Positions 12,300 to 24,879 of a stretch of DNA of 64,000 bases are shown piece after piece. Made by a program: the position numbers and the translations under genes. The DNA lies in assembly GCA_038503035.1 (NCBI GenBank), contig JAVSML010024332.1, forward strand, positions 106,637 to 170,636. Reading direction: 5' to 3'. This DNA is from Crocodylus rhombifer. Taxonomy: Eukaryota > Chordata > Crocodylia > Crocodylidae. A model generated the notes under the pieces. That model worked only from the letters and a program-made list of their open reading frames with translations. It did no database searches and was not told the origin of the DNA. The stretch's first letter is position 1. Every line of letters starts with the position of its first letter.

Positions 12300-12453
12300 T
12301 TGAGGCCTCCTATAGGTGCCTGTGCTGCCCCTTGTTCCTAGGCCTGTCCTGGCCCCTGGCCCTTACCTGGGTACTACCTGGCTTGATGAAGTGTCCTCAT
12401 GTTCCTCTGCATCCTTGTCCCCTGGTGAACCTAGTTTAAAGCTCGCTGGAAGC

Positions 12454-12796
12454 TTAAAAGCTTTCTTCTAGCGTGGAAGAAAAAGAACGCTTACCTTTTT
12501 GGGGAGAGATGAAGCCCATCCTGCCCGAGCATGTCCTCTGTGCAGAAATGTGGGTCATAGTCCAAGAACCCAAGGCCCGCCTGGTAACACCAGCTCCGAA
12601 GCTGCCAGTTGACCTCACCGATGCATGTCTTGTGGTGCCGTCCATGTATTCTCACTAGAAGGATAGAAGAAAAAAACACCTGTGCCCCTTTCTCCTTGAG
12701 CTTTGCCCCTAGAGCCTTATAGTCTCTCATGATGCTGTCTGGGTTGCCCCTGGCTGTGTCATTCATTCCCACGTGGAAGGAAAATGATCTTCCCAC
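12454..12796 (-). pseudogene. CR1 ORF1 C-terminal fragment
   Basis: The minus-strand frame holds the second half of the esterase-like domain. HVGMNDTARGN corresponds to the VGTND block of copy A, QVFFSSILLV follows, and the tail contains DMLGQDGLHLSPKRKGKR. The Asp and His near the C-terminal DGLHLS block fit the remaining catalytic residues of an SGNH hydrolase. The N-terminal half is missing through 5' truncation. Confidence 0.75.
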
Positions 12797-12800
12797 AAGA

Positions 12801-15800
12801 AAATGGTCGTCCTACCTCTTGATACAGACACCTAAACTGCTTTGTTTATGTAAAATTCTGGAATTATGACTTGGAAGATGGCAGGGTGTTCATTATTCCT
12901 TTAGCATTTCATAGTTGTCTCACATATTATGAGCTAATTCATATCTCCTGAAAATAACAAACTAGATAAATAACATGCAGGAAAAAGAGTAGAGGGAGGA
13001 TGGGATGAAATAAGAATGTTTGCCTTTCTCCTTCATAATTATTTTCTGCTTCTTACATTTCAATTGTCTTGTACATAATATTATTTGTTATTTAACTCCT
13101 TTTCTTTGATTTATAGTTTAATTATCCTCTGCACATTTTTTCTTTCATACTGTAATGCTAAGCCCTCTTTCAGTCTCTTTACCATAATGGTTGGGTTTTA
13201 GCTCTCTTAATAATTCATCCAAGCTTATTTCCTTTTTCAGTTCTATTTATTTTGGTTATATTTTCCTGACCAACAACTAGTTTGTTACTATATTTCTTAG
13301 AATGTAAATCCAGACTAAGAGTTGAATGGTTTCTCTTTGAGGTATAAAAACCTGTGTGGAAGACCAGGAAATTAACTGTATTCTTCTTTCAGACTATCTA
13401 GTAGATCATTTCAGAAGATGGGTGTTTCTCTTCTAATGAATGAGCAGGTAAGTTCAACCGCTTGAAGCTATAAAATTTATAGGAGCCAACTGCTCCAGCT
13501 TCAACATTAGTTTATCCAGACATAACAATTAGAAGGTTACAGCTTTTGAAACATTCCCTTTTTCAGAAGGCTTCAAATGTACCTGTGTCCATCCTCAAAG
13601 TGAGTACAGCAACCAGCAGTATTTTTTTTCCAAAAACTCAATGGTTTCTTGTGGCTAGTGAATATCCCCATCCCTTCCTTAGATATTACTGATCCACCAA
13701 AGTATATGTTACATGAAGAGGCAGCTAATTTTTTAATCAAGATGAGAAATAGCTTAAGTGAGTATCTGTCACATGAAACTTTAACATAAAGGATCCATGA
13801 AATATGGAGGTCCCACGTGGAGGTTGTGCTACAGCTGTTTGGAAAAAAAATGGGTACTTCATCCCTACTGCATGACAAAATACCTGCATGAGTACTACTC
13901 AGATTGTATTGCCCATTCTTATTGCCTTACCACATTGCAAGCTCATGCATAGTTTGTTGCGCAAAAACAACAACCTGACTCTACATGCATTTTTATTTTC
14001 CACCTATCCTAGGGTTCATTGCAAGTTATATTGGATGGCTGTTCCTGGTAAGTTACAGAAACATAACTGAGCCAACTCTCATTCTTCTAATTAAGAAATT
14101 AAGGTCCTTTGGTGACCCTGGTTATAACTGACAGTACAGCTTGTTGCTCTTTTTCTTTTCTCACTTTCTAAAATAGTCTGTTTTAAGGAGAAAAGAGGCA
14201 CTCCCATTTTAGAAGGAAATCTATTACTACATTGTTCAATCAAAGCTCCAAGTATTAAGTATTCTGGTTTGTAAAACTCTTGTCTCAGCTGGCAGAAGCT
14301 TCAAGTACAGCCTATTAATGAGATGCCCCCATGCTTGCAGCTGTATTGCTGGGGCAGTTAGATCATAAAAAATCCTAATCACTGGCTTTTAACTTTACCT
14401 GTTTTTTTTTAATTTAGGTCACTGATTCAAATACATCCCAGGTTTCTAGGATCCAAAAGTCATCATGATTTGCAAGTTGAATGGTGTCTTTTGAAAGGAC
14501 CTGTTTGTGGCAGCTAAGTTTTGGTGGGTAACTGTCCACATCTGAAAATCATCAAGCAACTTGTTTTGTTGGTGAGCTTAACTGAAACCAGAGATTAGAT
14601 GGATTCACTATAACTGCTAGGATTCCTGAAGCTGGTGATTGAGCTATTTTCCTGATTCAACCTAGAAAGCTGACCCTTTCATAGAACGGATTAGGTACTT
14701 TGGGTAAATATGTAGGATTTTGCACAGCTGTGTCATATTTTCATATAGATAAAAGACCTCTAATTTCAATGCAGTTGATTTCTTGTGAACAACTTTCACA
14801 AGCACTAAAATGTATGCGAACTGTAAGAAGAAGCAAATGTATTGTTCTTTTTTTAATGATGGTCCATGAATTCTCCTTAAAATAATTGCTTGGTTCTATT
14901 TATGGCTTTGGTTCCCTTTGTAGCAGAGTGAATTGAAATTGTGTGAATGTAACACACAAACAGAAGTCAAGCATATAAATAACATTTTGATACTTATTGG
15001 AATATGTAATTAAAAGAGATGCTCTGGGTCATAATTCATCACATTATTGCTCCAAGCCAATGAACTGTTTTTTCAAGTTAGATAATTTGAGACATAATGT
15101 CAATTGCGTTATTAAAATCCAAATATGCTAAATCTACTGTATTCCTTTCATCCTCTAATTTTAAAATTCTAATGAAAAAAGATAATTAAGTCAGTCAAGA
15201 AAGAGGTCATCTCTCCTAGTACAGAATTTGAGCAGAGAATAATGATTTTTCTTTTTAGTAATAGGATATAAAATATGTAGTTTGACATTTATATTTTAAA
15301 TTTGGACTGTTTGGATATTTCTCTTACAATTCCAATTATAATTCCAATTTTATAATTATTTAGGTACAATTTGTAACTAAGAAACAACTAAGTTGTTATG
15401 AAACCCCCAAATCATGATGACTTTGAGGTCTGCTTATTTTCAGGAGCCTGGCAAAGTTCAGGAAAAATTCCTGACACTGGCTAATAAAACTTTCACTACC
15501 TGCTTCCTGTTACATTTTCAGATCTTCAGGATGATCAAGGAGAAAATGGGCCCATCTTCCTCTTGACTTATCCATGGATTGTTAAGTGAAACATTTTCCT
15601 GGTGGAACACAGGGCACTTGAACTGCTAGTTGGCAGGAGTGGAGAGAAAAAAACTATCTTGCTCTCACTTGGCTTTCTGTTGAGACAACTAAAGAGATGC
15701 CCTGAAGTTACTAGGAGCCATCAGAAAGGGAAGGGTCTCACTTTCACTTATTACTGTCAGAAAACTCTTAGACAGTAGTTGGAGAAATGTTTTCTTCACT

Positions 15801-17714
15801 CCAGTAACATTCTACAGGGTGGAGTGGGTATTTGGTACTCCCCTAGAATTTCCTTTTTTTTAATATTCAATAAGTCAGTAGCCCTTGATGGGGAACTTAT
15901 GAAAAACATAATGATGAGCATATCCATGCAATACTTATTAAAGACCCAGGAAATATTTAAAGGATTACCTATTCCAGGAGTTTACAAGATGATGCAGGCT
16001 ACTACCTTGTTACTGAAGACAACCAAAACATAATGACTGGTTCTGGTTTTGGAGGCATAGGAAGAATGCTGGTGGGACAGCCAGCACCTATGAATAAAGA
16101 AAAAAGCTGGAGGTTTAGGTCCATGTAGACTTAAACTCCATGCAAACCTACATGTGACTGATATGCTACCAACAGTTAAAACATGTCTCTGTAGGAGATA
16201 AAATCTCACTCTCAGATACTATACTGTTAGTTTAGTGGTATTTTGTTATACAGAGCTTTGTTTTTCATAACAATTTGGAATGAAGTTCAGTTCCTAACTT
16301 TAATATTAAAGGAGTGTGAGATCCTTTGTAGCATGGTTTTAGTTTTATTTACAAAACCCACAAGAATGTGTTTTAAATCTCATAATATGGTAATTGGAAT
16401 TTGCATATTTGCGGTAAACAGGATATTCATCTTAATGAGAAGAAAGATGAAGAAATGACTGTGATTAAGTATAAATGTTAATTGTTTAAAAAATCTGTTT
16501 TTAAACGATACATTACTCCAAAGGCACCCTTCAAATTAAGATCCAGTACTAAATTGTCTATCTTGCATAGATAATTAAATACCGGCATTATTTTATCCAC
16601 TCAATTTAAATCTACTGTTTTATACACTAGTTTAATGTGTCTTTTATATTTCCAAGGCTATTTGTCTGTAACTAAAAATGATTTAACAGCTTCAATTGAT
16701 GAGCTTTTCAGAATCTTTATGTACTCAACTACTCATAGCAATCTTGTTTTGGTAAAGACCTGTTCAGCAAGCTCTTTTTCATTATTTCTAGAAATCCAGA
16801 TTCTCTTAAGGGATTTTTTACTCCTCAATTGTTTCAGCAAAAACTTAAAAAACAAAGTAAGTCCTGCAACACTAGAATAAAGAGGCAGGATGTATTTTAT
16901 AAAGATATTGCATATTTCAGTGACTAGAATTCACTTTGCATATTGTTACTAGTACATACGTTAATTTGGGTCTAATTTAAAATACTGCAAGGAGAATAAG
17001 AACCTGCTATTCCTAGAATATCTTATGTTAATAATGTCTAAGGTATTTCTTGTATATGTAGTTCACATAGGCAGTTTACCAAGCTGAGGTTTATATTTGA
17101 AAGAACTTTAAGTGATGTGATCCAAAATGTTTCACTTAGTAAAAATATCAGGCTGGGCAACTGGATTTGTCTGTGGGCTGCTGAAGGAGAACTTCTTACT
17201 TTTAAGTTACTATTTCAAATGAATATTAGATTGCCACATCCAAAAATTGTCATTATCATTATTATTTGACAAGTGTCGAATGGATTACTGATTTCAGTCT
17301 AGCTTCAAGTGGACAAGTGTCTACACATTAAAAATCACCAGGTAATGTACACTAATAATGCCTTTTCTTGACAGGCTCAAGAAAAGTCAAAGAGTAAATG
17401 TATATACAAAAGCAGAGATGGGATCCCACTTAGCTAGGAGAGAGAGGAAATGTTTACACATTAACCCACTAACTTAGTCAGGAGGCTTTAAGCTAGGTTC
17501 AGTGGAGAATGTACACAAAAGTGTACATACATATAAAGAGCAAGATGGCATGGATAAAAGTCTAGTAAAATAAGATAACATGGGGAATCTTAACAAGGTT
17601 ATAATAAGAAAATTAGCGAGCAATCATGTAAGGTATTTTTTATAGTTTGACATTTGTGAGGCTTTCTTGTTGTCTTCTCAAGCTAAGGAAATGTGGTCTA
17701 ACTACTACAAAGTG
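12801..17714. other. AT-rich unique sequence, no gene seen
   Basis: Nearly 5 kb of AT-rich sequence without recognisable mobile-element ends, RNA genes or exons. Small frames at 13573, 15779, 16243 and 16635 have no family resemblance. Conserved non-coding elements could be present but cannot be recognised without comparison. Confidence 0.55.
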
Positions 17715-17880
17715 GGTTCATTATAAATAGAATGAAATTCAAAACATTACACTTATCAAGAAGCAATAAAATGCACCAGTATAAAATGGAAAATCATTGG
17801 CTTGGACATAGAGCTCCACAAAAGGATCTTGGGGTTACAGTGGACCACAAGGTGAATATGGGGCATGTGGGTACCAGATT
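17715..17880 (+). mobile_element. CR1 internal fragment (RT C-terminal side)
   Basis: The plus-strand frame from 17732 reads MKFKTLHLSRSNKMHQYKME and then KDLGVTVDHKVNMG. This matches the region after the RT active site that in the 59.8-60.9 kb copy reads [17 protein letters not shown]. It is about 150 bp long and is cut off where a GC-rich repeat starts. Confidence 0.75.
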
Positions 17881-17884
17881 GCAT

Positions 17885-18115
17885 CTCTGCCTCAGCTCCA
17901 GATCATGCTGTCAGCACTGCAATATTCCACCTCTGGGCCTGGAGCAGCTCCCCACCCAGCCACACGCCTTACCAGCACTGGCCCTGTGCTGTCATGACCC
18001 TGCCATGGGTGTCCATGGTAACTGGCCATAGCAATGCGGGCAGGGGCTGCTGGGAAATGGAGTCCAGCTGCTGGCTGGATCCACCATTTTGCCCACCCCT
18101 GGTTTAGAATTCTGC
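17885..18115. repeat. GC-rich non-autonomous element fragment
   Basis: A GC-rich block ends with TTTGCCCACCCCTGGTTTAG, an end typical of hAT-like non-autonomous elements in reptiles. It adjoins the CR1 fragment directly, so it probably inserted into or next to it. The left end is not clear. Confidence 0.45.
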
Positions 18116-18997
18116 TTAGCTTAAATTTGGGAAATGTACTATGCATCACTATCCTTTATCACATATTTGCCTGCCTCATCATTTGCAATGCAGTATACAA
18201 CCGTATACAGTTAACAGCCATCAGCAGAAGAAAATCATCTACATTTGCAGATCAATAGTACTCAGTTTGGAAGATTCAGCAAGCAGTGGTAAAATTATAG
18301 TTCTCAAGTTGTTTGTGATTGTTTTAACTACTGCAATTAGAATGCAGAGCTTCAAGAAACAGTTTTTTAAAGCTGTTTGCTGACTCATTTGGTCATAAGC
18401 GATAAATTTGGTAAATAGTAAACTGCTACTGGTCATCTGGACTAAGAATTAAATGTAAGCTAAATTTATTGAGTTGTTTAAAGAATCATCTTGTAATCTT
18501 AGAATGAATAAAAGTACAAACCTTGCATTAGTGTAAAGTATAGGAATTTATAGCATGACAGCTGCTCTGTAATAAAAGGTGGTGTGCAATTTCTTACCCT
18601 GTAATACATGTAAAGAGCATATATCATGCAGTAAGTGCATGCAGAAAGATGCTTTCTACAGAGAAGCCCATGCGCTGGAAAGCCACATTCTAGCTACCTT
18701 ATAGTGCCCATACCCAAACATATCACAATGATCAGAACGCAAGTCCCTAACTTTAATATGACCTGCTGGCTAGTGGAAATCACAAGACTAAGGTAAGCTC
18801 TATTATACAAGAAATAGGGAAACTTTGACACCTAAAAATGGGGTTAATAAAAGACAACATGCTGAGCATGGAATCTCTAAAATTAATCAGTAGTGTGGCC
18901 GTGTGGGAGTGAATAATGAAACCTTTCTCCCTTGGGCTCGCCTGCCACGCTTTGGATTGATGGAAGAATAAGAAGTTAATTCCCCAATGAGAGAGGG
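18116..18997. other. AT-rich unique sequence
   Basis: No recognisable gene or repeat in this stretch. Confidence 0.5.
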
Positions 18998-19580
18998 TGT
19001 AGTAAATCACCCCAGAAGTCGGATAAAAGAAAATTGCTTTATTAGTGAATTCCCCACATGTTGTGGAGAACCCTGGCTGTTCTCACAGCTCGTGGTCTTC
19101 CTTTCTCGCTCCACCACTGTGCAGCCCACTCCCCTGAGTCAGTCAGCTTGACTCCAGTCCCACTTCCTTTTCTCTCTCTTGCAGGTACCAGTGGATTCTT
19201 TCTCCGTGGAATCTTCTCTTGACAGGAGGATCCGTCTGGTAAGTCTCTTCTCTCTCCCTCACCTCCTTGCTTCGCTGGTCACCGTTGTTACCTTCACCCG
19301 GTCAGCTGGTCTTATCAGCAATCTGTTCTAGTGCTGGGTTTGACACTCCTGCTGTCCCCACTGAATCTTTTCATGCCTTGCCTCAGGGGGCAAAGGAAAC
19401 CCCCCTGCTGTGGACTTAAATAGCTGCTGGCTCCTAGTCAGTCAACATTCACCCCAGGTGCAATCCCCTTCCCAACTTTGTCTACTAAGTAATTACCTTT
19501 TCCCTGTCCCTGACCTGACTCTCCCCTGCACTCACAACTTTGTAACATCAGAGGAACAGGGCTGTCCTTGCCCTGTTACA
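18998..19580 (-). mobile_element. Candidate solo LTR, minus strand
   Basis: A GC-richer block begins with TGTAGTAAATCACC and ends with TTGCCCTGTTACA, giving TG/CA ends and short TGTA/TACA inverted termini. On the minus strand a TATTTAAG TATA-like box (about 19418-19425) precedes a polyadenylation signal in CACTAATAAAGCAATTTTC (about 19036-19054), the order expected for U3-R-U5. I could not find a matching target-site duplication (GAGGG on the left, AGTAG on the right), so the boundaries or the assignment may be wrong. Confidence 0.45.
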
Positions 19581-20090
19581 AGTAGGAAATGCCAAAGAGA
19601 GTCATGCAACCATGCAGCTTCTGGAGAATTACTCTCCTTTAGGTCTGGGATGGAGGGAGAGGTCTATTTTCACTTGGGATTCACAGCCATTATCCATTTT
19701 CTGGAGTTAAGTGCCTAAGCATTTTTTTCAAACATTGAAGAGGCATCAATTCTCTCAAAATTTTTTGAGGAGTGGAGGTCAGGAGGAGAAAGAGGTGGTG
19801 ATGGGTTTCCTTTTGCAGACTGTCCAGGGGTTAGATCATTTATTTGGGAAGCAGAAAATCAACTATCAGATCTTTCCTCTATCTAATCTATGCCTGTCAT
19901 TCTATTGGGTATTTCAGTTTGGGCTATCTCAATCTCTCCTGTTGGAGCTGTTCTAACTAAATATTGTGCAGTGTTTATTATAAATATTTCCTTCTGTGGA
20001 GCAAGTAGTGCAATGCAGCAAGTTTTATGTCCAGGTTAATGGCTCAGTTGGGCTGTAATGTCATTTCTTCCTGTGCACTAAGATTTGAGT
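19581..20090. other. Unique sequence
   Basis: Moderately AT-rich, with no recognisable feature. Confidence 0.5.
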
Positions 20091-20440
20091 TCAGACTCTT
20101 TGAGCACAAAGCAGTGATAATATACCAAGAAAAAGGACAAAATGAGAGTTTGTGATGAGTTCAGACTCTTTGAGCACAAAGCAGTGACAATATACCAAGA
20201 AAAAGGACAAAATGAGAGTTTGTGATGATTGCAGTGAAGGGAGGAAACAAGTGAAATCTTTAGGGGAAGATTTTAGTAAGAAGAAGGAAATAAAAGCAGT
20301 GACAAAGCAGGGCACAAAGGAGCACAAAGCAGTGATAATATACCAAGAATAAGGGCAAAATGAGAGTTTGTGATGATTGGAGTGAAGGGAGGAAACAAGT
20401 GAAATATTTAGGGGAAGATTTTAGTAAGAAGGAAATAAGA
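20091..20440. repeat. Nested tandem duplication (70-bp and about 148-bp units)
   Basis: A 70-bp unit starting TCAGACTCTTTGAGCACAAA occurs at 20091-20160 and 20161-20230 with one visible difference (GTGATAATA against GTGACAATA). A larger unit starting GAGCACAAAGCAGTGA occurs at about 20172-20292 and again at 20320-20440, offset 148 bp, with a few substitutions and a 3-bp indel in the AAGAAGG run. The better match of the 70-bp copies suggests they arose last. Confidence 0.85.
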
Positions 20441-21889
20441 GGAAATGAGAGCATAGATGTAAGTAGGAGTAAAGTTGTACATAGTTTTGATGATGAAAAG
20501 GAACTTGTGGAAATGGGGCACATCTAATGAGTGGACTGAAGGAACAGCATTATACAATCTGAATGGTGAGAAAAAACAATGATTCTTACTGCAGCTTTTT
20601 GGGTCAGCTGGAAGGGAACAAGATTATGAATGAGAGACCATTGCAGAAAACATCTTTATGGAGATTAATAATCAGGTATTTTCCACCAGAATAAAAAATC
20701 TGTAATGGGAGCTGGAGAAGTAGATACCATAGTGATGGCTGACATTCAGGAGATAAGTCTTGTCAGCAAGGGACCCACTTTGGATATTGGTTTCTGCCCC
20801 ATATACATATTTCATTAATGTGAAACATGTAACCAGTTGATAGTTTTCCTTTTCAGATCCATTATTTAATATTCTGTTCTCCTTGCTGTTCTTGGATAAC
20901 TGTTAACCAAGGCCAAAAAGAAACAATCTTACTATTATCATATTTGAATGAGAAGCAAAGATCGATAATTCAACTGGTACTTCAAGGTCAGGAAGACTTT
21001 TCAAGTAGCTCTTGTATAGTAAATTAAACAGAAATGTAGGAGTTTCTTCAATCTCTGAGTATGTATGATTTTTCCCATTCCCTGCCTATTTTGTTTGACA
21101 CGATTGAATAAGTATCTGCATGAGTATTCATAAAAAGAACTTCTATAATATATAACAGGGCTCAAGAAACGCCAGATCTTTTGCATGTTCATATTCTGTA
21201 ACTCATAGTTTGGTTCTTTGTTTTGTTATAATCTTGATGTTTGTATTGAACCAACCAGGAGGATTTAATGCTTACCATAGAGTGTATTATGAAGAAATTA
21301 AATAAGTTAAAATGATAATAATTATAAGGTGCATAATTATTTTTACAAAGGGACAATTTCTACCCAATCATTTGAAAACTATGTCTGGGTATATGAGGTT
21401 TGGCATAGCAGATTTTTAAAAACAGTTTGAGTCTTGGGTCAAATCCTTTTAGAATGATTCATACTTCCATTCCATGGCTCCTGATAACACTAAAGACCTC
21501 ATCTTGGATGGGTTAATGACATTTTTATCTGGCCAGAATGGAGAAGGTTTTTAGTTTGTAGGAAATGTTTTAACTGATGCTATTTTCTTATTTACTGCCT
21601 TTTACCCTAAAAGTGTAAGTGGTTAATTAGATGAATAGCCAGGAACAAGAGATGCATTGTGGATGAAATTCATGGGTTCCTATTCCCATTGCCTGGGGAA
21701 CTTTTTAAAACAAAAAGACAAAGATAAATTCATTTAATTTCAACCAGCATATCTGAGGCTACTGGTTCATGGAATGGCTCAATCTGTTTTAGCTCAAAAA
21801 TAGCTAAGAGGTTATCTTTAGGCAACACAGTGAAGAAAGCACCTCAGAAGGATCCTTCACCTGAGCTGTAAGGTTGGAAACAGGTGTTG
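20441..21889. other. AT-rich unique sequence
   Basis: No gene, RNA gene or repeat end recognised. Confidence 0.5.
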
Positions 21890-22445
21890 TCTTTGTGCCA
21901 CCACAAAATTGTTATGATGGCATAAAGGCAAATAAAATGGATGTCCCTGACTACTGTGCCAAAAATGGCCAAAACTGTGGCAGCAATAATAGGTAGTATA
22001 CATTTGTGCCACTGTTTTGTGGTGGATGTCTGTGTTGCTTTTGGTTGGGAGAGAGTGGGAGCCCAGAGCTGCCTACACTCTCTAGCTCCTCCAGACAAGT
22101 ACTCCTGGGGCTTCAGGGAGTAATCCCGCATGCCCCAAGAATTCATGTTCCTACGGTGTGCAGTACTGGGGTCCTGAAGCTGCCGAAGTGCCTGCCCGGG
22201 TTCCCCATTTTCAGATGCGCACCCTAGGAATACCTTGATAGGGGATTCCCCAGGTGTTTGTATTGTGCTGTTGCACCCTGATCTGGGGTGTGTCTCTGCA
22301 GGGAAGCAGCAGGGTTTTGGGAGCAGCAGGGTTCTGACCCTGTGGGACAATGGGCAACATCTGTTTTATCTGAGGAAGTGGATCAGCTATGCTGGGATAC
22401 ACTGGCACAGCTTATATGCTTCATTTGGCAACATCTCTTTATAGC
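21890..22445. repeat. GC-richer island with a 168-codon minus-strand frame
   Basis: GC content is higher than on either side. A minus-strand open frame covers 21844-22350. Its C-terminal part has a hydrophobic stretch (CILPIIAATVLAIFGTVV, then FICLYAIITILWW) that would form membrane segments if translated. I recognise no family and see no promoter or splice context, so chance openness or a relic of a DNA element is more likely than a gene. I found no terminal inverted repeats. Confidence 0.3.
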
Positions 22446-24104
22446 CTAACTCATTACCATTTCTCCCTTGAGAAAAGAAAATAATTATATAGTTGGTGTT
22501 GACCCTCAGATATAATCTGAGAGACAAAAAGGTTTTAAAGAGCCAGTCCCACCAAAATTAAATACCCAAAAACATAAGGATACCTAAATTTTTAATAAAA
22601 ATTTCAGTAAGAAAAGATATAAAAGACTAAACAGTACAGAGAAAGCATATTAAGTAAAAGCTTAAGATTTATACAATGTACATTCATCTAAATAATTAAT
22701 AATCTTAACATTTGAGAGAATTTAAGATTCATTTCTCTTAGTTGTAAAGCCTTTAAGTCTCCTAAGTCTTAAATCATCTATCAGGTGGCCAGCCTGTTAG
22801 GGAAAAGGACTTTTCATCTCCATTTCAAATTAAGCTTTGAAAGAATGCTTAACTTAGCTCATCTGCAGATGAGCTATTCAGTTAGAACTGGAGTTCAAGG
22901 CTGGAGAGCAAAGATGCTGAGAGGAACCCAGATTACCTAGTTCAGTTTTGAAAAGCTTACTAACTAAGGTGAAAAATATAAACAGAGTTCTAATAGGTGT
23001 TACTCTAGTTAAAATTCATATGCCTATTTTTATTCCATATGTGAGCTATATATCTTGTATAAAAGTGGCTTGTTCCATATGTGAGCTATATATCTTGTAT
23101 AAAAGTGGCTTGTCTAGCCACTAAATATACTTTAAGTGTGACCTCTAGTGAGATCTTTAATATAGTTGGGTTTTTCTTCATTCCTTCTTTCTTACATTTT
23201 CTAAAATGGTTCACACGTTGTGACATCCTCTGGCCTAATCATTTCCTTTGCCTAATCTTCTCTTACCCAAACTTTGGTCAAGGGAATGCCAGCAAATGTC
23301 ATACCGACTTAAGACCTACTATAGCAAACACCAGGACATTCCTGCTAGAAGAGTGATGGAATTAGAAGAAAAGGGAAAAATATGATATCTGTAGAAAGTA
23401 AAGCATTCATTATTTCTTATTCATCATAGAACTGATGGCATTTTTCACTCCATATCAAACTTTTAATATATTTTAGACCTTGCTAAGAAAAATGTTAAAA
23501 ATAAAAGGTACATGTGCATAGTCTCACAAGGGACTGAAAGCATTTGTCAGTTAAAACTACCATTGTAACCAGATATTGAAGATCCCTCTCCCAATGTACT
23601 TCACTTAGTCACATTTTTAGGACTAGCCCACCATCTTTCACTATGCAGAGTGCCCCTTTGAAGGCCCAACATCACACATATTGGTCCATATTCCATTACA
23701 GGGTGAACTGAAAGTAGGCAAGTAGCATCTAAGCTGACACGCCTCTCTCTATCACTTCTCTCGGACGAGCTGGAGTAAATAGAATTTCATGTCGTGTCCT
23801 GAAGGCCATTAACTGTAGTCTTTGTTAGAGGAATGGAGTGAATTTTGAAGTTGAGAATCCGTCATGGATAATATCCTGAAGCCAGAACTTTTTGAGCAGT
23901 GATTTTGGCTGTGACGTTGAGGCTCACTAGATTCAAAGATACAACTTTATAAATACTTTATGCTATACGTTTGATTCTACATCATTTACTTTGTTGTGGA
24001 CCAAAAGTAATTGCTTAGTTCACCTGAGTTTCTCTAGATTTGTATTAGTGAAACTAAGAAAAGACCTTATCCCTTTTTAAAAAAAGAAGATACAGAGAAA
24101 CATT
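22446..24104. other. AT-rich unique sequence
   Basis: No gene seen. It contains the 40-bp tandem duplication at 23033-23112, listed separately. Confidence 0.5.
23033..23112. repeat. Perfect 40-bp tandem duplication
   Basis: The unit beginning TTCCATATGTGAGCTATATA and ending AAAAGTGGCTTG occurs twice head to tail at 23033-23072 and 23073-23112 with no visible difference. Perfect identity in otherwise neutral sequence suggests a very recent event or an assembly duplication. Confidence 0.9.
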
Positions 24105-24879
24105 TTGGGTTTATATTGACTGTTGTATAGCATTATAGTGCAGCCTAGTATACAAATGCAGTATGAATCTGTTAGAAATATTATTAAAAATGCATTATCA
24201 ATAGCTGTTAGCTCCCATCAATAGTGTTGTCCTTTGAATAAGCACGGCTGCCAGCCCTCCTTGTCTCCTTAATGAGAGAGGGAAGGGGGGGTTGGAAACT
24301 GAAGGAAAAACTCCAAGAGCTCTCTTTGTTCTGCAAATTTACTATCTCTTTGTTACACTAAATCACACTTTCTTTCATGGCTCCTACGGTTCTTAGGCTA
24401 AGATAAGAGTAATTGCCATTTTGGCCTTCAGGTTGAACCTTGAGTAACCTTGAGTCCCTTTTGAGCACGCGTAATAACCTAATACATATTAAGCCTATCC
24501 GCCCCGCATACTTAAGTAGTTAATTATAATACACATGGGATGCATGATCTGACGTATTCTCATGCATGTTTGTATGAACCGGAAATGAGTTGTAAGAGTT
24601 CCTGTTTCTGTACACGTGCCAGAAGAGAGGGGATAAAAGCCTGCTAATGATTGTGCTGGGGGGCAGAGGGGTTTGATCTTTTGTCTTCTCCCTCTGACCC
24701 TATTTGCAAATATATACCTTTTGTCTCACCAACAATGTGTGCCTAAGGATTTGTTATTCAATGAGCCTCCAAAGAAAACGAACCGAGAGAGAGTTTTTTT
24801 ACCTCAAATCTTTGAAAAAGTGAAGCATTGTATTATGTAAGGGCCATATTTTTTAAGGAGAAGGACAAGATCTATCACA
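24105..24879. other. Source locus of the 134-bp copied patch, split by a solo LTR
   Basis: 24105-24169 and 24811-24879 together match 29221-29354 with one substitution. The LTR at 24170-24806 separates the two halves. The copy at 29221 shows the sequence before LTR insertion, with a single AATC where this locus has two. Confidence 0.9.
24170..24806 (+). mobile_element. Solo LTR 1 of gammaretrovirus-like ERV family (TSD AATC)
   Basis: Starts TGTTAGAAATATTATT and ends TTTTTTTACCTCA, 637 bp. It is flanked by AATC at 24166-24169 and 24807-24810. The uninterrupted copy at 29282-29285 has a single AATC, which confirms the duplication directly. Four-base duplications are usual for gammaretroviruses. 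Inside are a TATA-like GGATAAAAGCC near 24630 and the family signature CCGCCCCGCATACTTAAGTA. There is no internal viral sequence, so it arose by recombination between two LTRs. Confidence 0.92.

Larger units (their letters stand above)
9390..12800 (-). mobile_element. CR1 LINE copy B, minus strand, 5'-truncated, endonuclease present
   Basis: Read right to left it contains the C-terminal part of ORF1 (12454-12796), the ORF2 endonuclease (11655-12299), linker (11094-11667), reverse transcriptase (about 10270-11090) and C-terminal domain (9651-10241). It is truncated at the 5' end inside the ORF1 esterase. The order and landmarks match copy A, but copy B keeps about 0.9 kb (roughly 11560-12430) that copy A lacks. 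Several frame changes make it a pseudo-element. The 3' border near 9390 is approximate because no clear octamer tail is visible. Confidence 0.85.

Noticed and set aside
20091..20440. CRISPR-like repeat array
   Set aside because: Repeats are directly adjacent or unevenly spaced, without regular spacers. This is a tandem duplication in vertebrate DNA.
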